Of a stretch of 64,000 nucleotides of DNA, positions 36,294-50,900 are shown one piece after another (the stretch's first letter is position 1; each line of letters opens with the position of its first letter). Origin of the DNA: Crotophaga sulcirostris (Eukaryota > Chordata > Aves > Cuculiformes > Crotophagidae); assembly GCA_013397455.1 (NCBI GenBank), contig VYZB01000225.1, positions 947,760 to 1,011,759 of the forward strand, in the 5' to 3' direction. The position numbers and the translations under genes are program-made. Below the pieces are notes generated by a model. It ran no database searches, was not told the DNA's origin, and worked only from the letters and a program-made list of their open reading frames with translations.

Positions 36294-39200
36294 TGCCTGT
36301 GTGATTTGTGAGAAAAGAGCTTTTACTAATGAGCTTTGCCCTCCTCTGTGCTTCGGAAGTCCCTAGAGCTTTGCACTTATGACTGAGTCACAGCAAAAAC
36401 TAGCTGTGAGTGAATAAACCAGATAAAACTGCACCATAATTCCAAAGATCATCCACCTGCAACCACAGCAGAAGGTGTAAGCTAGCATCTGTTGGGGTCG
36501 CTATAGGTTGTAATAAGGATACAACATAGGGCTTTCTGTCTCTTTACAGTGCCAGATGTTTGCAATACAAGGAAGTGCTCAGCTATAAGGAACACTGACT
36601 TTTAAGGCTTGGAAATCTTCTGTGAACCTTAAGGAAAACGAATATTTAAGAAGGGGGAAGTAGATATGCAAAGATACAATGCGAGTGACTCCTCTTAGTG
36701 AATTTTCCTTCCTCTGAATGGGACAGAGTGGAAATTTCACCCCTGACATAAGTTGTCTAGGACAAAACCAGGACAAATTCAGAAGAGTTGTACAAGTGTA
36801 ACCAAATCTGTCAATTTTCTCAAAGCTCGTAGGCTCAGTCTACCTCTGATCATGACAAACTGGAAGACGAGTGTAGCTGGCAACTGCCAAGCCTGTCGTG
36901 TCTTCTCCATGGCTTGTGTGGAGCCAGACTGTGTTATGCTCAACCAGGTGCCAATCCATTTTCACTTGCAATACAAAAGTTAATGGGAATTTCATAGTGA
37001 TTAAATGTGTGTAAAATGATGCTTGAAATGAAAAGTCCCCAGTTAAATGACTTTCATCACTAAAATCAGTTTAAGTTGCATAATGTTTTTCTTGTTAAAA
37101 TAATTAGTCCTCAATCAGGGCAATTTGGAGGACTAGTAGGGTTATTTTAAGGCAGTGTAATGCTTTATTCAAGAAAGATCTTTTGTATTTGAATTATTTC
37201 CACAAAGTGATGCAAATAGTTGCTTAATGCTTTGTCATTCTAATATATAATCCCTCAGCATCTGAACACTATTAATGGGAGCAAAATTTGACAGAACTAC
37301 CTGTATTTTTTTTTCCATTTTTTTCCATGCCAAAGAGAGTACAACGAGGTATGTAAACTTTCTATTTCTTTGCCTGCAAATTGATCCTGAAGTAAAATAT
37401 ATTCCTCTGCCTGCCACTCCAGGACTGCTTTCATGTCACTTTGGTTTTAATACATTAAGATTTTTGCCAGGTTTAACCCCAGTCAATTGGCACACCTTGA
37501 TTTCCCCAGATAAATAACTCTACTGAGCAGAATCAAGACCAAAGACCTATTTGTGCTTCATAAAGATTTATTTTGTTTGTTTAAATATTAGCATCAAGAG
37601 CTGTGCAAAATAAACCTTTTTCATTAGGTGTTTGATCATGGCAGGAAAAGCTATTAATTTAGTCACTTCCCTGCAATGAGCTCTTGGGTTGCTACCAAAC
37701 CACGAACTGATGAAAACAATAAATGCTCGACTGTATTAACTGTAAAGGTTAATCCATAAATCAAAGGGAAATGTCAGATGCCTTTTAACATTGATTGAGA
37801 TGTAATTTGGTGTTGGTAGTGATATGTTTGTTACATAAATTCACAAATGCACTCGATTCCCGTTATGAGCCCAGGTCTTTGTAACTTAAAACAAATTAAG
37901 TAGTTTGTTTTATTTATGCAGCCATATAAAGATTATTTCATTCTGTTTAAGTTACGATGTACCACCAGTTTTAAAATAAGTGAATATTAATATCTAGATC
38001 TTCTAGGGTACATTTGACTTGGTATGAAAATTAATGCGCTGTTGTTTTTCCTGAAAGCATGCCATTACTTTGAATATGTTTAAGGCGGTTGTTCCCTTTA
38101 ATTTTTGTTTATGATTCATGCTTTTCAAATTACAGCATAAGAATTAGCCTTTGTATAAGTGCTCTCGGAAATATAGAACATGTTTTCTGTATTATGGATA
38201 TATCATATTTAAATATATAATACAAAACAACAAATATGAGGAGGAAACACCACAAATTAGATCAAAATGGAATACAGTAAGTGACGCCAAAACAGCAAGG
38301 AAAAGATCATTACGGTCACTTATGGAAACATTTCTTTCCACTATTCTTCATGAAAGAAATGTGGGGCCAAAGAATTCTCCACTGGGTGAAAATGATAATC
38401 AGGTCACCAGAGATCAGAATATAAACAAATAACACCAACCTTTTGAGCTTTATCTGTCCAAGGATATTTAATAAGAAAGTGCTGAAGAACAGGAGCATCC
38501 CATGTGATTATTGGCCAGATATTGGTAGCTACCATTCCCACTACGTGTCACCTGGTGGGCAGGGTGCCAAAGGCTGGCAAAGCTGGGAGTGTGCAGCACT
38601 TCCCAACGCCACAGAGCCCCAGCTCAGTATTTACACAATATATAGGGAGAATCACACACAATACATTTGAAGAGGATAGCTGCTGAATGAAATCTGTGGG
38701 AGTAATACTTTAAATGCAGTCAGGTAGATCACAATCATTTTCTCCTGCTTAATTTAGCAGTGCCAAGAGTGGGAATGTTTTCCTCCAAATCCCTGAAGGA
38801 CAGCAACCCTAACAGGCACCCAGAGTGCTTGTAGTAGTGAGATTAAGATCCATAATGACACAAGCCTTGGCTCATTTAACAGTGTCCCAGCAGTTCTTCA
38901 TTCTGCAGTAACGGGACACTTCAAAGCTCAGTGCTGGCAGCTGAGTATTTCAGTCATGGAGGTGGCCTTGGCAGCACCTTCCACTGTGGATATGCCACAA
39001 CTCTTGATGGCTCTAGGCCCTGAGCCACCACTAGATCAACCTTAAAAAAAGGAGATTTTACTGTCACTCTCCCTCTGTCTGTGCAGAAACTACAATGAGA
39101 GAAAACACGTTTCTTACTTAGTTTTCATATTTGCTTGCAAATGCCTCATGAATGTAGTGACATTTCAGTTCAGTAATATCCATTTAACTTCCAACAGATC

Positions 39201-39565
39201 TTGGTCTATACGTGAAGTTTTAGGAGGGAAATTCCAGGGCAAATGTGAATTCCTCTCTGCAGCTCCTGCCACCCTTCGCAGCCTGGGGCACAGGCCATGA
39301 TGGGCACAGGTTGTACAGCTGGACAAGAGGGCAACAAATAAAGACAATATCCTCAAACTCAGCTGGTTTCATCTTCTGCTTCTGTCACCCCATGGCAGCT
39401 CAAAGAAGCTTGTGGAGGCTGGATGAACTGGGGAAAAGGCAGAGAGCATGAGCACAGAGGGTGATGTTCTCCAGCATCATCTGTGTCTCTGCAAGCAGGC
39501 TGGGAGACCCGTGCAGTGCTGGCATTCAGCAAGCCCTGGGGACAGCCTGCCCTGGCTATCTAAAT
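36294..39565. other. Intergenic, no gene recognised
   Basis: AT-rich. The part from about 37000 to 38400 is particularly AT-rich and repeat-free, but no element is called. Confidence 0.4.
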
Positions 39566-39804
39566 TCACACACACACAACTTCACACAGTATAACCAGGT
39601 TGGAAGAGACCTCTGAGATCATCAAGTCCAACCTATAAGCCAACACTAACACCAACCCATCACCTAAACCCTGGCACTCAGTGCCTCAGCCAGTCTTCCC
39701 TTAAACACATCCAGGGTCGGCGACTCCACCACCTCCCTGGGCAGCGCATTCCAGTGGCCAATCACCCTTTCAGTGTAGAACTTCTTCCTAACATCAAGTC
39801 TAAA
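39566..39804 (-). mobile_element. CR1 LINE, 5'-truncated
   Basis: A reverse-strand CR1 of the subtype with TGTAGAAC (FYTERV-type). The tail has drifted to CACACACACA plus one octamer. It is truncated at GTCTAAA, about ten bases inside the breakpoint shared by the copies at 871 and 15932. It is the only CR1 recognised downstream of FOXL3. Confidence 0.9.
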
Positions 39805-42800
39805 TTAGGTCCTCAGAAGAGGGTAGAGAAGGAAAGATGCAGAAAGAGATTAAGACCACCCTGACCTCCAACCAGCTCCCACAGCTCAGCATTTTATCCT
39901 CAGAAGGAAGCGGAAAAATGTTTTTGTAACCTGAAGCAATGCAGTCAAACACAAACCACAGATCCACAGGCAGGAAAAGCATTCTGATAAACATTACAAC
40001 GTGTTTTGCTGGGAAGAGCAATTCTCTGTGCTAACATAAGTCTGCCTCTGTCCGCTCTCTATTTGGGGCTTTCTTTTATTATGGGCTTTTTCTCTTAATG
40101 AAGGATTTCAATTCACAGACTTCCCAGCTACGTGTGCTCTATGTATATACAGCACTCTAATGAGATGCTCAATACTCCTCACCTTCAAGAATGGAATCAT
40201 AATGAGTGTATAATGAGCTACTCCACAGCCACCAATTCCCATGCCTTTTAAACCAGCTTCAAAAACTCTGAAATCTTCAGCGTAGATTAGTGGAGCCCTG
40301 CTGATTCACATGGCTATTGTCTCTGGAAATAAATGAAAATCATACTAATATTCACAGTGTCATTCACTCATATGCTAATTGGAAGGATTGCAAAATAAAC
40401 TACAAAGGCAAACACAAAAAGGCATGTGGCTAGGGTAGATCTGAGGGACAGGAATAATAAAGAGTGTTGGATGGAGAGGGACCTCTGAAACCACCAGCTT
40501 TTGGGAATTCTTCCAACAATCCAACTGTTATACAGATGAAAAACAGAGGCCAGTTCTCTTACCAGATATCATTGTCGCATTCTTGTCCCATGGACCAGAG
40601 CAAACAGCAAGGATTACAAGCAAGGCAAGAAAGTCTGCCAAGGCTGAGTTCCTCTCATAGGTGGAGAGGGGAGTGACTTCTCTAAGAACTGAGCTGCATT
40701 TCTACCCCATGGCAATGAGTTTGATTGACTGCAGGTGGGTATCATCAGCCTTTCACAGCAGTCACTCAAGGTGATGAAAAATTCTTTCATGCTCCACCTT
40801 CACCCCTGAAACATCTCAGATGAAACATTCTGGTGACTGCAGTGCTTTGGTGACATTTTCCAATTTGAATGTCACTGGACTCTTTCTTTGCTTTGCTTTA
40901 TTTTTTAAAACTTTTGGGAAAATTGTTTCCTTGATTTCTCTGGCACAAATTCAAACCCTTGAACTTGCCACGTCAGGGTTAGAAAGTGTAGATTCCTCCT
41001 GTAAGTGTCTATACCCTACACATTTCTCACCTCTGACCACTTGGAAAGGAAGAGGAACTTTACAATAAAACAGATAGTTGTCCATGAACTAGTCCTTCTA
41101 TCAATTTCACATTAGACACCTGGAATGATATTGCCTACTTCACTGTACCTGCTCTGGTCTAATCCCACTTCATTATGTGCAGAACTCTGTGATGTGAGAA
41201 CACCAGCATCAGCAGTGTGTGAAGGTAAGAGTAACACTGGAGTCTGCCCTGCTGCTGTCGTCTTGGGATGCTTGAATACAAATATCCAGAATATTTTCCC
41301 TTTAGAACAATCCGTGCATTCCTCTGTCTAGTTGAATTATTTTCTATATTGAATAAATGAGTGAGCAAAGAAAAATAAACACAAAATAGAAACACAAAGG
41401 AAAGAAAGCAGAACACAGAGACACAGAAGCTAGGAGCATAAGTACTGTTAATTTTCCTTTTTTTATATATATCTTGATCACAGAAGAGTTGAACTGGATG
41501 TAAATTATTCATTAGGAATTAAAACCAATTTGAGTCTATTTTTTTCTATTTGCTAATTCTTTCCTCTGAGCTATTGTTTCCCCCACCACCACTGCTGATG
41601 ACATCTACAGCACCAAAAAGCCAAAGCCAGATCAGGTGTGAGAGGGCACCACAACACTGAGGTCCAATCCCTTTCAACACATCCAAATTCAGCACAGGTA
41701 ACAAGGTCCCTTATACAGTTGTAGGTGTCAGAGCTACTGAGTGAAAGCCAAGGAACACACAGTAAATAATGGGAAACAAATCAAAGTGAGGGAGCAAGGC
41801 AGTTATGCAGTTCTTCAGCTTTATAAATGTTTTAGTTTCCTTTTTAAACTAATTGCCATATTCTGGTCATATCCTGATAGAGGAGAAGCTCTCTGCTGTG
41901 AGCAGAGCTTACCGGAGCCTTTCCACACCTCAAGCTCTTTTTTTTCTTTTTTTCCCCACACACAATCCCAAAGCACTGAAGACCTTTCATTTGTTAGCCA
42001 GCCAGAAGGTTCTCGTAGAAGCCTCTCAGCAGTTTCTTGGATGAAACACTGATTTTCAGCCCAGGGAAGCTATCTGAATGGACATATTTAAGATGCAATT
42101 CAGTTAGATGGGTTTTAAAAGCTCTCAAGTTCCTCTGTATCTTAGCTGGTCCAAGGTCACGTCCCTTAACTTTTGGCTGACCTCAAGGGGAATTTTAAAA
42201 ATTTGATATTTAGTGGAGAAAAAATTCTGACTTAGTCTGGTTATGGTCCTCTCCTTTGCAGGAGACATATCCAGTCTCATCTGCTGTAATGTGCTCACTT
42301 GCCAGCACTAGAACCTGGCTAAGGCAGGAGGACAGAAGTCCCCAAGCAGAGCTGACAAATACAAGTAAGGGACAGTTGTCACATTTGGTTACAGGAGGGC
42401 AGCAGAGAGGAAGGCTGCCTGCAGCAAGAACAGCCAGGCTGAGACAAACTCTCCCATTGTTTGGGGTCATCTGGTCTACAAACTGTTTTACATGAGAAAA
42501 TTAGATTATGCCAAACCAACTTCTTTGGAGTAGGTTTTTTCATTCCAGCATTAAAAGGATGGAAGTAATAGTAAATCTGGAAGCAATCACACACACATCA
42601 CTCAGAAATGCTCTGCACCAGTCGAAGAGAAAAAAAATACATCAGTGCTGATTGACCTGGGGTAGGTCTCCCCCCACCAAGCCTATGTCCCAGACAGGTT
42701 AAATGTTTCATTAATTAGGTGCTTATTACAGTTACAATTAGGAGAGTTGCAAGGATCTCTTCTCCTCCTTCAGGCTAATCTTCTGATTAAAAGCAGGGCT

Positions 42801-45800
42801 CCCAGTTTGGGCTTTCAGGGTCACTCTGCATTGCTGGTTTGCGTTTGCTGAGTTTGGGGTTTGGGTCTGTGGGGCAGAAAGGGATTTGGTTTTCGTGCCA
42901 TGGCAAGAGGGCTACTGGTGGGAGCAGGCTGGAGGAAGGGAACAGTGCTGTTGCTGTGCTCTGTGTGATGGATGTGCTCACAACCAGCCGCTCAGGAACC
43001 TGCAGTAAATCCCAGCCACGTATGAACAGAAACCGAGCAAAGCCCATCAGTCCTCAAAGGAAAGTAACTCCAGGGGGGGTCTCTTAGGACACCCACCATG
43101 TCCCTTAACCACAAGTGGAGAGGTGGCAGAAGCCACAGCCCCTGCATCAAGCCCCCACAGTGTGAGGGATGCCTGGCAGACACCCATCTCCTCCATGACC
43201 CTCCTGGAGCTGGGAGACCATCTCTGCCTCCTCCCCAGCTCTGCAAGGGGAAATGCAAAGAAAGGCAAAACTCCAGTCAGGAAAAATCCAGGTTTGAGGG
43301 TGCTATCTTTTTCCCTAGGAGAAGCTGAAAGCTCCTTACTCCTCCCAGGCTCTCAGGTTTGATTTTGACTATAAAAGCTGGCCGTTTGCACCACTCACCT
43401 GAAGGGGACCAGCACAGGGATTTCAGGGCTGTTTTATTTTTAAGAAGCAGAGAGAAGATCTGTTCCATCTATTCATTCAAAGTGTTTTCAGACTGTGCTA
43501 TTAATCAGAAAACATGATTTTGGCAAGCCATTCTATCAAGAAACAAAAGCAAACCTGGCTATTGAAGGCAAGTGGTGAAGGAAGCACACCAGAAAAGAAA
43601 ACAATAAGGACATTCTGTAGTAACCACAAACTCCCAAGTTTTCTGCCATATTCTGTTTTCCTTAAATATTGGCCTCACTTTAATGCAGAGCAGCCAAGAG
43701 CTTGTATGAATTTAGCCTCCCTAACCAAGAGCTTTAATCAACTATAAATAAAGTTACCATGACAGACAATAAAAATATATATTAACTATGCTAAGGTACG
43801 TTCTAGAACCTTTCAACAAACTAGAAGACCAGGAAAGGTTGCTGAAAGGCAAACAATTCCAGGCAAGCAACCAATATCTCATTAGGAGTAGTGGGCAACA
43901 TGCAGGGAACAGCTGGAGGAAAGGTGGAGTCTTCTCAAGAAGTACCAAGGGATGACTATCTACAAGCAAAGAGCTTTGAACAGCAGGTGTCAGGGAGTTA
44001 CTTCCCAAAGCAGTGAATCAACATTATGGAAGGGAAAGCACTCACTTATCGGAGCTCCAGGACTATTCCCTTTGGGAAGCAGGACTGTCATGCAAAACTG
44101 TAGGAAGGGACTTCAATTTTTGGCCAGCTCTACAAGGTGATGTTCCACCTCTGTTTTTAACATACGCAATCTGGCACTGAAAAAAAATAAATCTTAAATT
44201 TCATTTAAACAAAACATTCCAAGCAAAAAATCAATGATGATATATTGAATTTCCATTATTCCTCTCTCCTTGAAACATAAGCATGTTTAGATCCATCTCT
44301 AAACAAAAGATTCCAACAAAAATGTTGGAATCAAAGCAAAGCAAAGCTTCATCTTGCAAAGCAAAGATTAGAACATTATGAATTACTATTTTGAATTACT
44401 GTTAGCTATCATCTTCTCTTGGCTGAAACACCTGAGAAAATTGATTTAATTTACACGCCTGTCAGAGGACTCACATCTACATTTTTTTCTTTTTTTATTA
44501 ATAAAATATTTGGCCGCAAACATTCACCCAGTTCACATCCCAACATCTCACCAGCTTTGACCCCGTTTACCTCATGAGAGCTGATTCCTTCCTAGTCTGA
44601 AGTGGAGGTGGCTGGAGGCAGGAGAGATACCAAATAAACAATGTTTGTAGTATTACCCCACAGCAAAAGGAACTACCATACATTATTTTAACTCTCCCAC
44701 TGTGCCAGGGAACTTCATCAAAGTGCGTGACCTTGGTAATCATATGCTTAGGCACCCAGCCAGAAACAAGCAGTGAGTTTAAAGTCAAGTAATCTTTTCA
44801 ACGTTGATTTTTTTTTTTTCACTTTTACTGGCATTGTACTCTTAATGTTACTTAAACATACTTTTTGTCTCTAATATTAATATGTACAGATATTTACAGA
44901 AAAAACAGCGTGAACTACACTGGGAGGAAAGATGCTGGAGTCACACTGCTGAAGTTCAACTCATAAAGGGGAAAAAGAAAGTCCTAATGTTATTTCAGCT
45001 GGAATAGCTGCTAAATTCACTACTAGCAGCTTTCCTTGCTGAGAACAGTGTCTTTAGTCTGGTTGATGTTTCTGAGACCCTGGGATAAAATTGCCAGTAA
45101 TTGCAAAGAATTTTTTTCTAACTGAGAATCTGCGCCTGAGTTTCCATCACAAACCTCAAAGACTGTCATTGCAAACTACCTAAACCCAGCCTAAAGTTAA
45201 ATATCTAAAGCCTGAAGGAAGAAACAGCTCTCTCATAACCATGTATAGAAAAGAAAATATGGGGTTTTTTTTATTGACTGCTCAATAAGATCACACACAG
45301 TTTGGTATCTGGCAGCTAGAGATTCCCTCTCTCCCAACAATGGAGCAAACAAACAAAAAAAACCTTGTAGTAAAAATCCCATCAGACTGACAGAGCGAGA
45401 GCTCAGCCTCATGTTCAAGAGGCCAAGCCGTGGAGCACTCTGAAGTTTTTCCATGCAGATGTGCCAAAGACTGTGTTTGCCTCATGTACTTTTTTTTGCT
45501 TAGGAGCACAGTTCAAAAGGGTGAGTCTTGCTGTGATTAAAGCCCTATTATCTTCTGATGAGACTTGTGGCAGTCTTTCTTGGTAAACTGATGGGGTTTT
45601 GCGGTTGTTATAAGTACTCGGAGGATTCCATGGATACATGTGATAGATTAAAGAGAAAAACATTCAACCCTCACCCCAAGCTTTGAGGGTGGGGAAGAAG
45701 CAGTAACATAACATAAGTCATAAAAAAGACAGTACTGGAGTCATCAGATAAGAGGAAGGTGAGGACAGCAAAGCAATTTTTTGGCCAAATGGCTGTCATG

Positions 45801-47893
45801 TGGGTGAGTCACCTGCTATAGCAAAGAAATGATCAGCAGCTCTAAACAGATGAATGAGTTCACACAGAAAAAGGTTGTGACAGTAGCAGTGGTGCATGGA
45901 CCACAGCACTCATCAACAGATAGATTAATACAGGACAGTGGAGAGGTTTTCTTTTCGCCACAGCCTATTCTTTTGCTCTTTCACACCTATAACCATAAAT
46001 AACACAGATCTCTTTTCAGACTCTCCCAACCTGGTCATTTTTCAAACAAGTCAATTACTATGTTTTCAACGAATAAAAAATAAAATACAGGACAAAAGCT
46101 GTTCTGAAATCTTTTCAGTTTTAAAAAAAAATAATAAAGGCAAGGGAATAATTTTGATTAAATACATTTTTCAGTGTTTTTTATACAAAATATTTCATTC
46201 TGAAAATCTTTGCTATTGATGCTTTGATGCTTCCCAAAGTTAAACTCTTTGAAATCTTGTCTTGCAAACATTCACTTTCTTTTCATAAAAATCTCTTCAC
46301 AAGCCTTGAGAAGGATAAATAGCCTGAAAATTAAAAACAATGCTGTGTTTTCAGTCAAAGAAAAACATAACTCTTTAACGAAATAAAAAATTTTGCAGGG
46401 GTAGGACACACAAAGAGGAGGCAGGGAAAACCTGTACCCCAGTTTAAATATTTGAAACCGGGCTGGTTTAAATGACCAAGATAAAAAAGGCAGAACAGAG
46501 GATAACAGGATTAACTGGAAGGAAAACCTCACAGGGGTAGGTGTGGATCAAATGCTTGATAAGTGTTTTAACTACTAAAATGTGCTCAATAGCAGTGGGG
46601 GAACCAGACCTGAGTGGAAATGGGCATGGCAGTCCAACTGGGACTCACATGGTAGGAGGATTCCCCAATCTACTGGCTAAAATATTAATCAAACTAACCA
46701 AAATACAGGCTTTGTGAGTTTAAAAAAAAAGTCTGGTAGATTTACATTAGTAGTAAGGCACCTGCCTGCTTTCCTCCTCTCTGAAAAGTCTCTATTAGAC
46801 ATATTTAAGGGGAAGCAAAGTAAAACTCTGCAGCCAGCTACCAGAATTGCCCGGCGGTTTTAATCCCATCGGGTCACATTTCATCCAATGTCTTTTCATG
46901 CAAGTAGCATGACACGACATTGCATGTGATGAGAGTTGTTGCATCAGATTAAACCCTTCAGCCTGATTACAAGTCCTCACTATAGGTGCCGGGGGGTTCG
47001 TAGAGGAATGGCTGCTTGCTGTGTCCATCTGCATCTTTTGGAAAAGTAGGTTAGGGGAGTTGTCCAGCACAAACCCACATTTTTTTGTTGCGGTACCCAT
47101 GACGTTGCTGGTTAGAGGGGGATCACCAAGAACCTGAGACACTTAGGAAGAGTCTGGGAATGGTACAGGAAAGCTGGAGGGTCCCTTGTCCTCAGGGCTC
47201 AGATCCAGCTGAAAATGACAATTCCTTTTGGGTAGCTTTACTACAGATGCTGTGACTTGGAACACAGAGGAGCTTGCTGCAGCAGATGGAAGGCTTTCTC
47301 TGAGAAGGTGAAATCAAGATTGTAATTCTGGTCATTATTAAAAATATAGTGGTGGCTAAATGTTGCTGAATACAGTTGATAAGAGACAAATAATTATCAA
47401 ATATATTTTGTGGCAGCTACAGAAACTTTTTGTCATATTTCACCACATGGTGGCAATAGTAGTAAAGGTTTGAAGCAGAAGATTTTTCTGGAAGCTCCCA
47501 AGCCATTTAAACTATAAAGTGGGCTGCTGTTCAGTCTACCTTGTGGCATAATTTAGCTCTATTTTTCTGTGCAGAGAAACCAACTGTCACAGCTCCCTTA
47601 TTAGAAATTGTCCACTTCTCATCCTCATGCATCTGTTGAGGACTACAGACAATTCCAAGATTTCTTTGAATATCTTCTCCTCTTCTTTTTTTCCCTCCCA
47701 CCTTTTCCTCTTCCAAAAACCCATAATTGCAGCTTCTGTGAAACGTTAATTCGCAGAAGGTTGTATTCTCAGAACTGGGAAAATTGCAACATTCAAGTTT
47801 TCTTTAGCAAATGAGGGAGACTTCAAAACACAAGGGTTGCCTGAATCTTCCAGTAAGGTCAGATACTTGTCTACCAGTTTAATTACCAGCAGA
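39805..47893. other. Intergenic, no gene recognised
   Basis: 8 kb of unique DNA. A short cassette at 41183-41224 has splice-like edges but is too short to support. Confidence 0.35.
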
Positions 47894-47992
47894 AGAAAAC
47901 AAAACAAAACAAGATATTAAAAATCCAACAAACAAAACAAACAACAAATCAACCACCAAACAGTATGAAAAAACAGTACAAAAAAACCCAGT
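47894..47992. repeat. A/C-rich low-complexity tract
   Basis: About 100 bases dominated by AAAAC and CAAA units. Confidence 0.75.
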
Positions 47993-50900
47993 ACTTTAGA
48001 GATTAAGTATGATTTAATTTGCAAAATGCTACCTTGCTGTCCATTCCAAAACAGGAAAGGAGAATAAATCCAGAGTCAGTTGCTAGTGGTGACTGACCAA
48101 TATTGCGACATCATTTCTAGAGGTAATAACAAACTCCCCGTCATCTTTCATTCTGCAAAAATACAAGCCCAGTGCTGACATTCACCCTTCTCTAGGGTGG
48201 AGCCGGGTGTCTGGTTTGCACCAGGCACAGCACGCGGCTTTCGCCGGGGAGGAGGGAAGCATCCCACAAGGAAGAACAGGGTGCAGGTCACATTTTAGGG
48301 AGTCAAACAATTATGCATATTGTGATTTGTCTGAGAGACTTGTGCCCCTTAAAACCACCTTATAGCTGTGGAGGAGGCCTCCGAGAGCACTCATTGTAAT
48401 CACTCTGGTGCACCAGTTGTCGTATGAGAAGAAGCACAGAGCAGGTGCTCTCTCTCATCAGGAATTGCAATATGGGAGCACACACAAGAGTTAACACCCC
48501 ATTTCTGTGAGAAGTGCCAGGGATTTATAGCTCTCCCAGTGGTTTTGCTGCCGCTCCAGAAGCCCCATGGAGTGTTGTCTGCAGTGCTGGAACAGCAGTG
48601 GCATTTCCTGGAGCACCTGTGTTTTTCTTGGAGGTTTCTCATCTCCTTACCGACCAGACCTGATGTTGCTTATCTTTGGTGATTAGATCATCTCATATGT
48701 CCAGGACTGGAAGGAATGGTATAAAAACATACCATCCTACACCATCTCGAATGACCTGCCAGGAAGCACTTTATTTATGTGTCCCAGGCACTCAATCTAC
48801 TGTGTAGATATGTGCAAGTAGACAGGTGCAAATTTAGCAGGAAAGCCCCCAGTAACACACTGCTGTCACCCTTTCACTTTAACAGGAAGAGCAGCAAACT
48901 CAATTGCATCACTCAGGACCACCTGGAAGCTACCCAGTGTATTTTGCCACTGTTTTGGTAGTGTCCACGCGCATCCTGACTAGCAGGATACGGTTGTCAC
49001 ATGTCTCACTGCCACCACCTTCTGGGTGTAACCAAGGTGCCTGGGTGAAACGAGGTGTCACCAGAGTCAGGCTTTTAAAAACGGCCACTGAATAAAAACA
49101 AGGAGCAGTTATCAAATGATGCAGGACTGCCTATTAGTGCTGACACCTACTGCTGTCTTCGTTTGGAGGCAAACACAGGAACCATCAGCCCAGACTGCAC
49201 CATCTCAGGCAACTCCTAGCACATAGCTCCACCATGGCCATTGACCACTTCTCTCCCAAACCCCATGCTCTGCCCTTCCTTCCCCGGGCAGCACTGAGGA
49301 AGTCAAATAGCCACTGTAAACTGCAATAGCATCACTGAAGTGAATGGGACTGTGCCAGTTTACCTCTGCTGAGCACCTAGTCCAGGTGTCCATGACTGCA
49401 TTGTGTTCCACACAAAACCCTCCTTGCAGTAGCTGTGCCTGCGTGCGTCCAGCCAGTGGCTCCGCTCAGAGACAAAGTTGTTTGCAGTTCAAATCTTCGA
49501 TGCGACGTGATTCCAAGAAAGGAACCATCAGTTAAATTGATCTCTGTGTCTGAGGAGGAATCTTGGCTGAAATCTTTCCCTGCGTGTCCAACAACAACAG
49601 CACATCAGTTACTCCAGTGGATTTCATTTCTCAACCCTTTAACATGTAATTCCTGGACAGGTGCCCTAAACTGAAAGAGTAAAATACTCTGCTCCTGGCC
49701 TTTTGAATTGCATAAGGGTGCATGCCCACTGCTAAGTCATATACAACCAATTATTTATACTCTTCTTGAGACTGCCACAAAACCTGCAGTCTCAGGGGAC
49801 TGGTATTTTTATACTGGTTTTCCTGAACAATTAATATAAATCACTCAGGAAGGATCAGAAAGAAATAGTGCTGGAATGTCAGCTCTCAAACTCTTGGTGT
49901 TCACGTAGCAGAAGCAATCTGTAAGCCAATTTAGTGGGCTGTTGCTTTATATCACACTATAACAGGTGTCTGATGGTCTATTTGTCATTTAGCTAACTGA
50001 ACAACACGGTTAAGGAAGATGTAGACCTCATCCTCATTTTCTCCTTAAACACCTTAATCATCACTGTAGGAGCCCCTATAAATCCATCAGGGAGAAAACT
50101 AGTCAACAGCAGCAAGGCAAATCACATACAGAGTAGCTTTTTTTGTTTGTTTTTTCATGGATTGAAATGTATTGTGCCTTGAACTGATACTTCTGGAGGA
50201 CCAGCAGTGCCTATATATACCCGGAATATTTGCCTCTCAGTCCTTCCAGCATCCACCAGTGCTGTAAGTCAGCACTGTTTAGTTGAGTAGCAATTAAATC
50301 AGACCCATCAGATGATTTATTGGGGTATATGTATCATTAGCTGTGCTGTTAGTCTGCTTTACAAATATTACTGCTGGTCTTTCAGTAGGCAGAAGTGCCC
50401 CTTTCCAAAAGATTTCCCTTTTCATACATCAAACAGTGCTAAGCAACATCCAGTCTTCACTGTTATATCCCTTCCCAGTACACGAGACCTTAATTAACAC
50501 CTTATCTGATTGGTCATCACATAGGACATTAGAAATTCCCAATTTCTTTGGGCATTTCTCCTACTTGTGCTCTTGTCTCAACTGTACTTGACAGAAAGTG
50601 TTTCAGGCAGCAGGAAATGTTTAGGTGTATTGGAACGTAAGTATGTTTAGTTAACACAGTGACAGAAGAGTAAAAGGAGGGTCAGGCTGACACCGGGAGC
50701 GCATGGTGTCCTGTTGTTCCCATTGTGAGTAGCTGGTGTCTCAGCCAATTCCTGCAGGGACAAGGGACATGGCTGTGAAACCTAAACTGGGACAGTGTGC
50801 AGATAAACCTGATTACCACGTTTCCCCTGAACAACATCCGCTTGTTAACACAGTTGTAACTGAGTGCCTGCCAGCACATACTGTTGCCTCCAACGCTGTG

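Noticed and set aside
41183..41224. Possible 42-bp exon ending in GTAAGAG
   Set aside because: Too short, no partner exon and no recognisable peptide.
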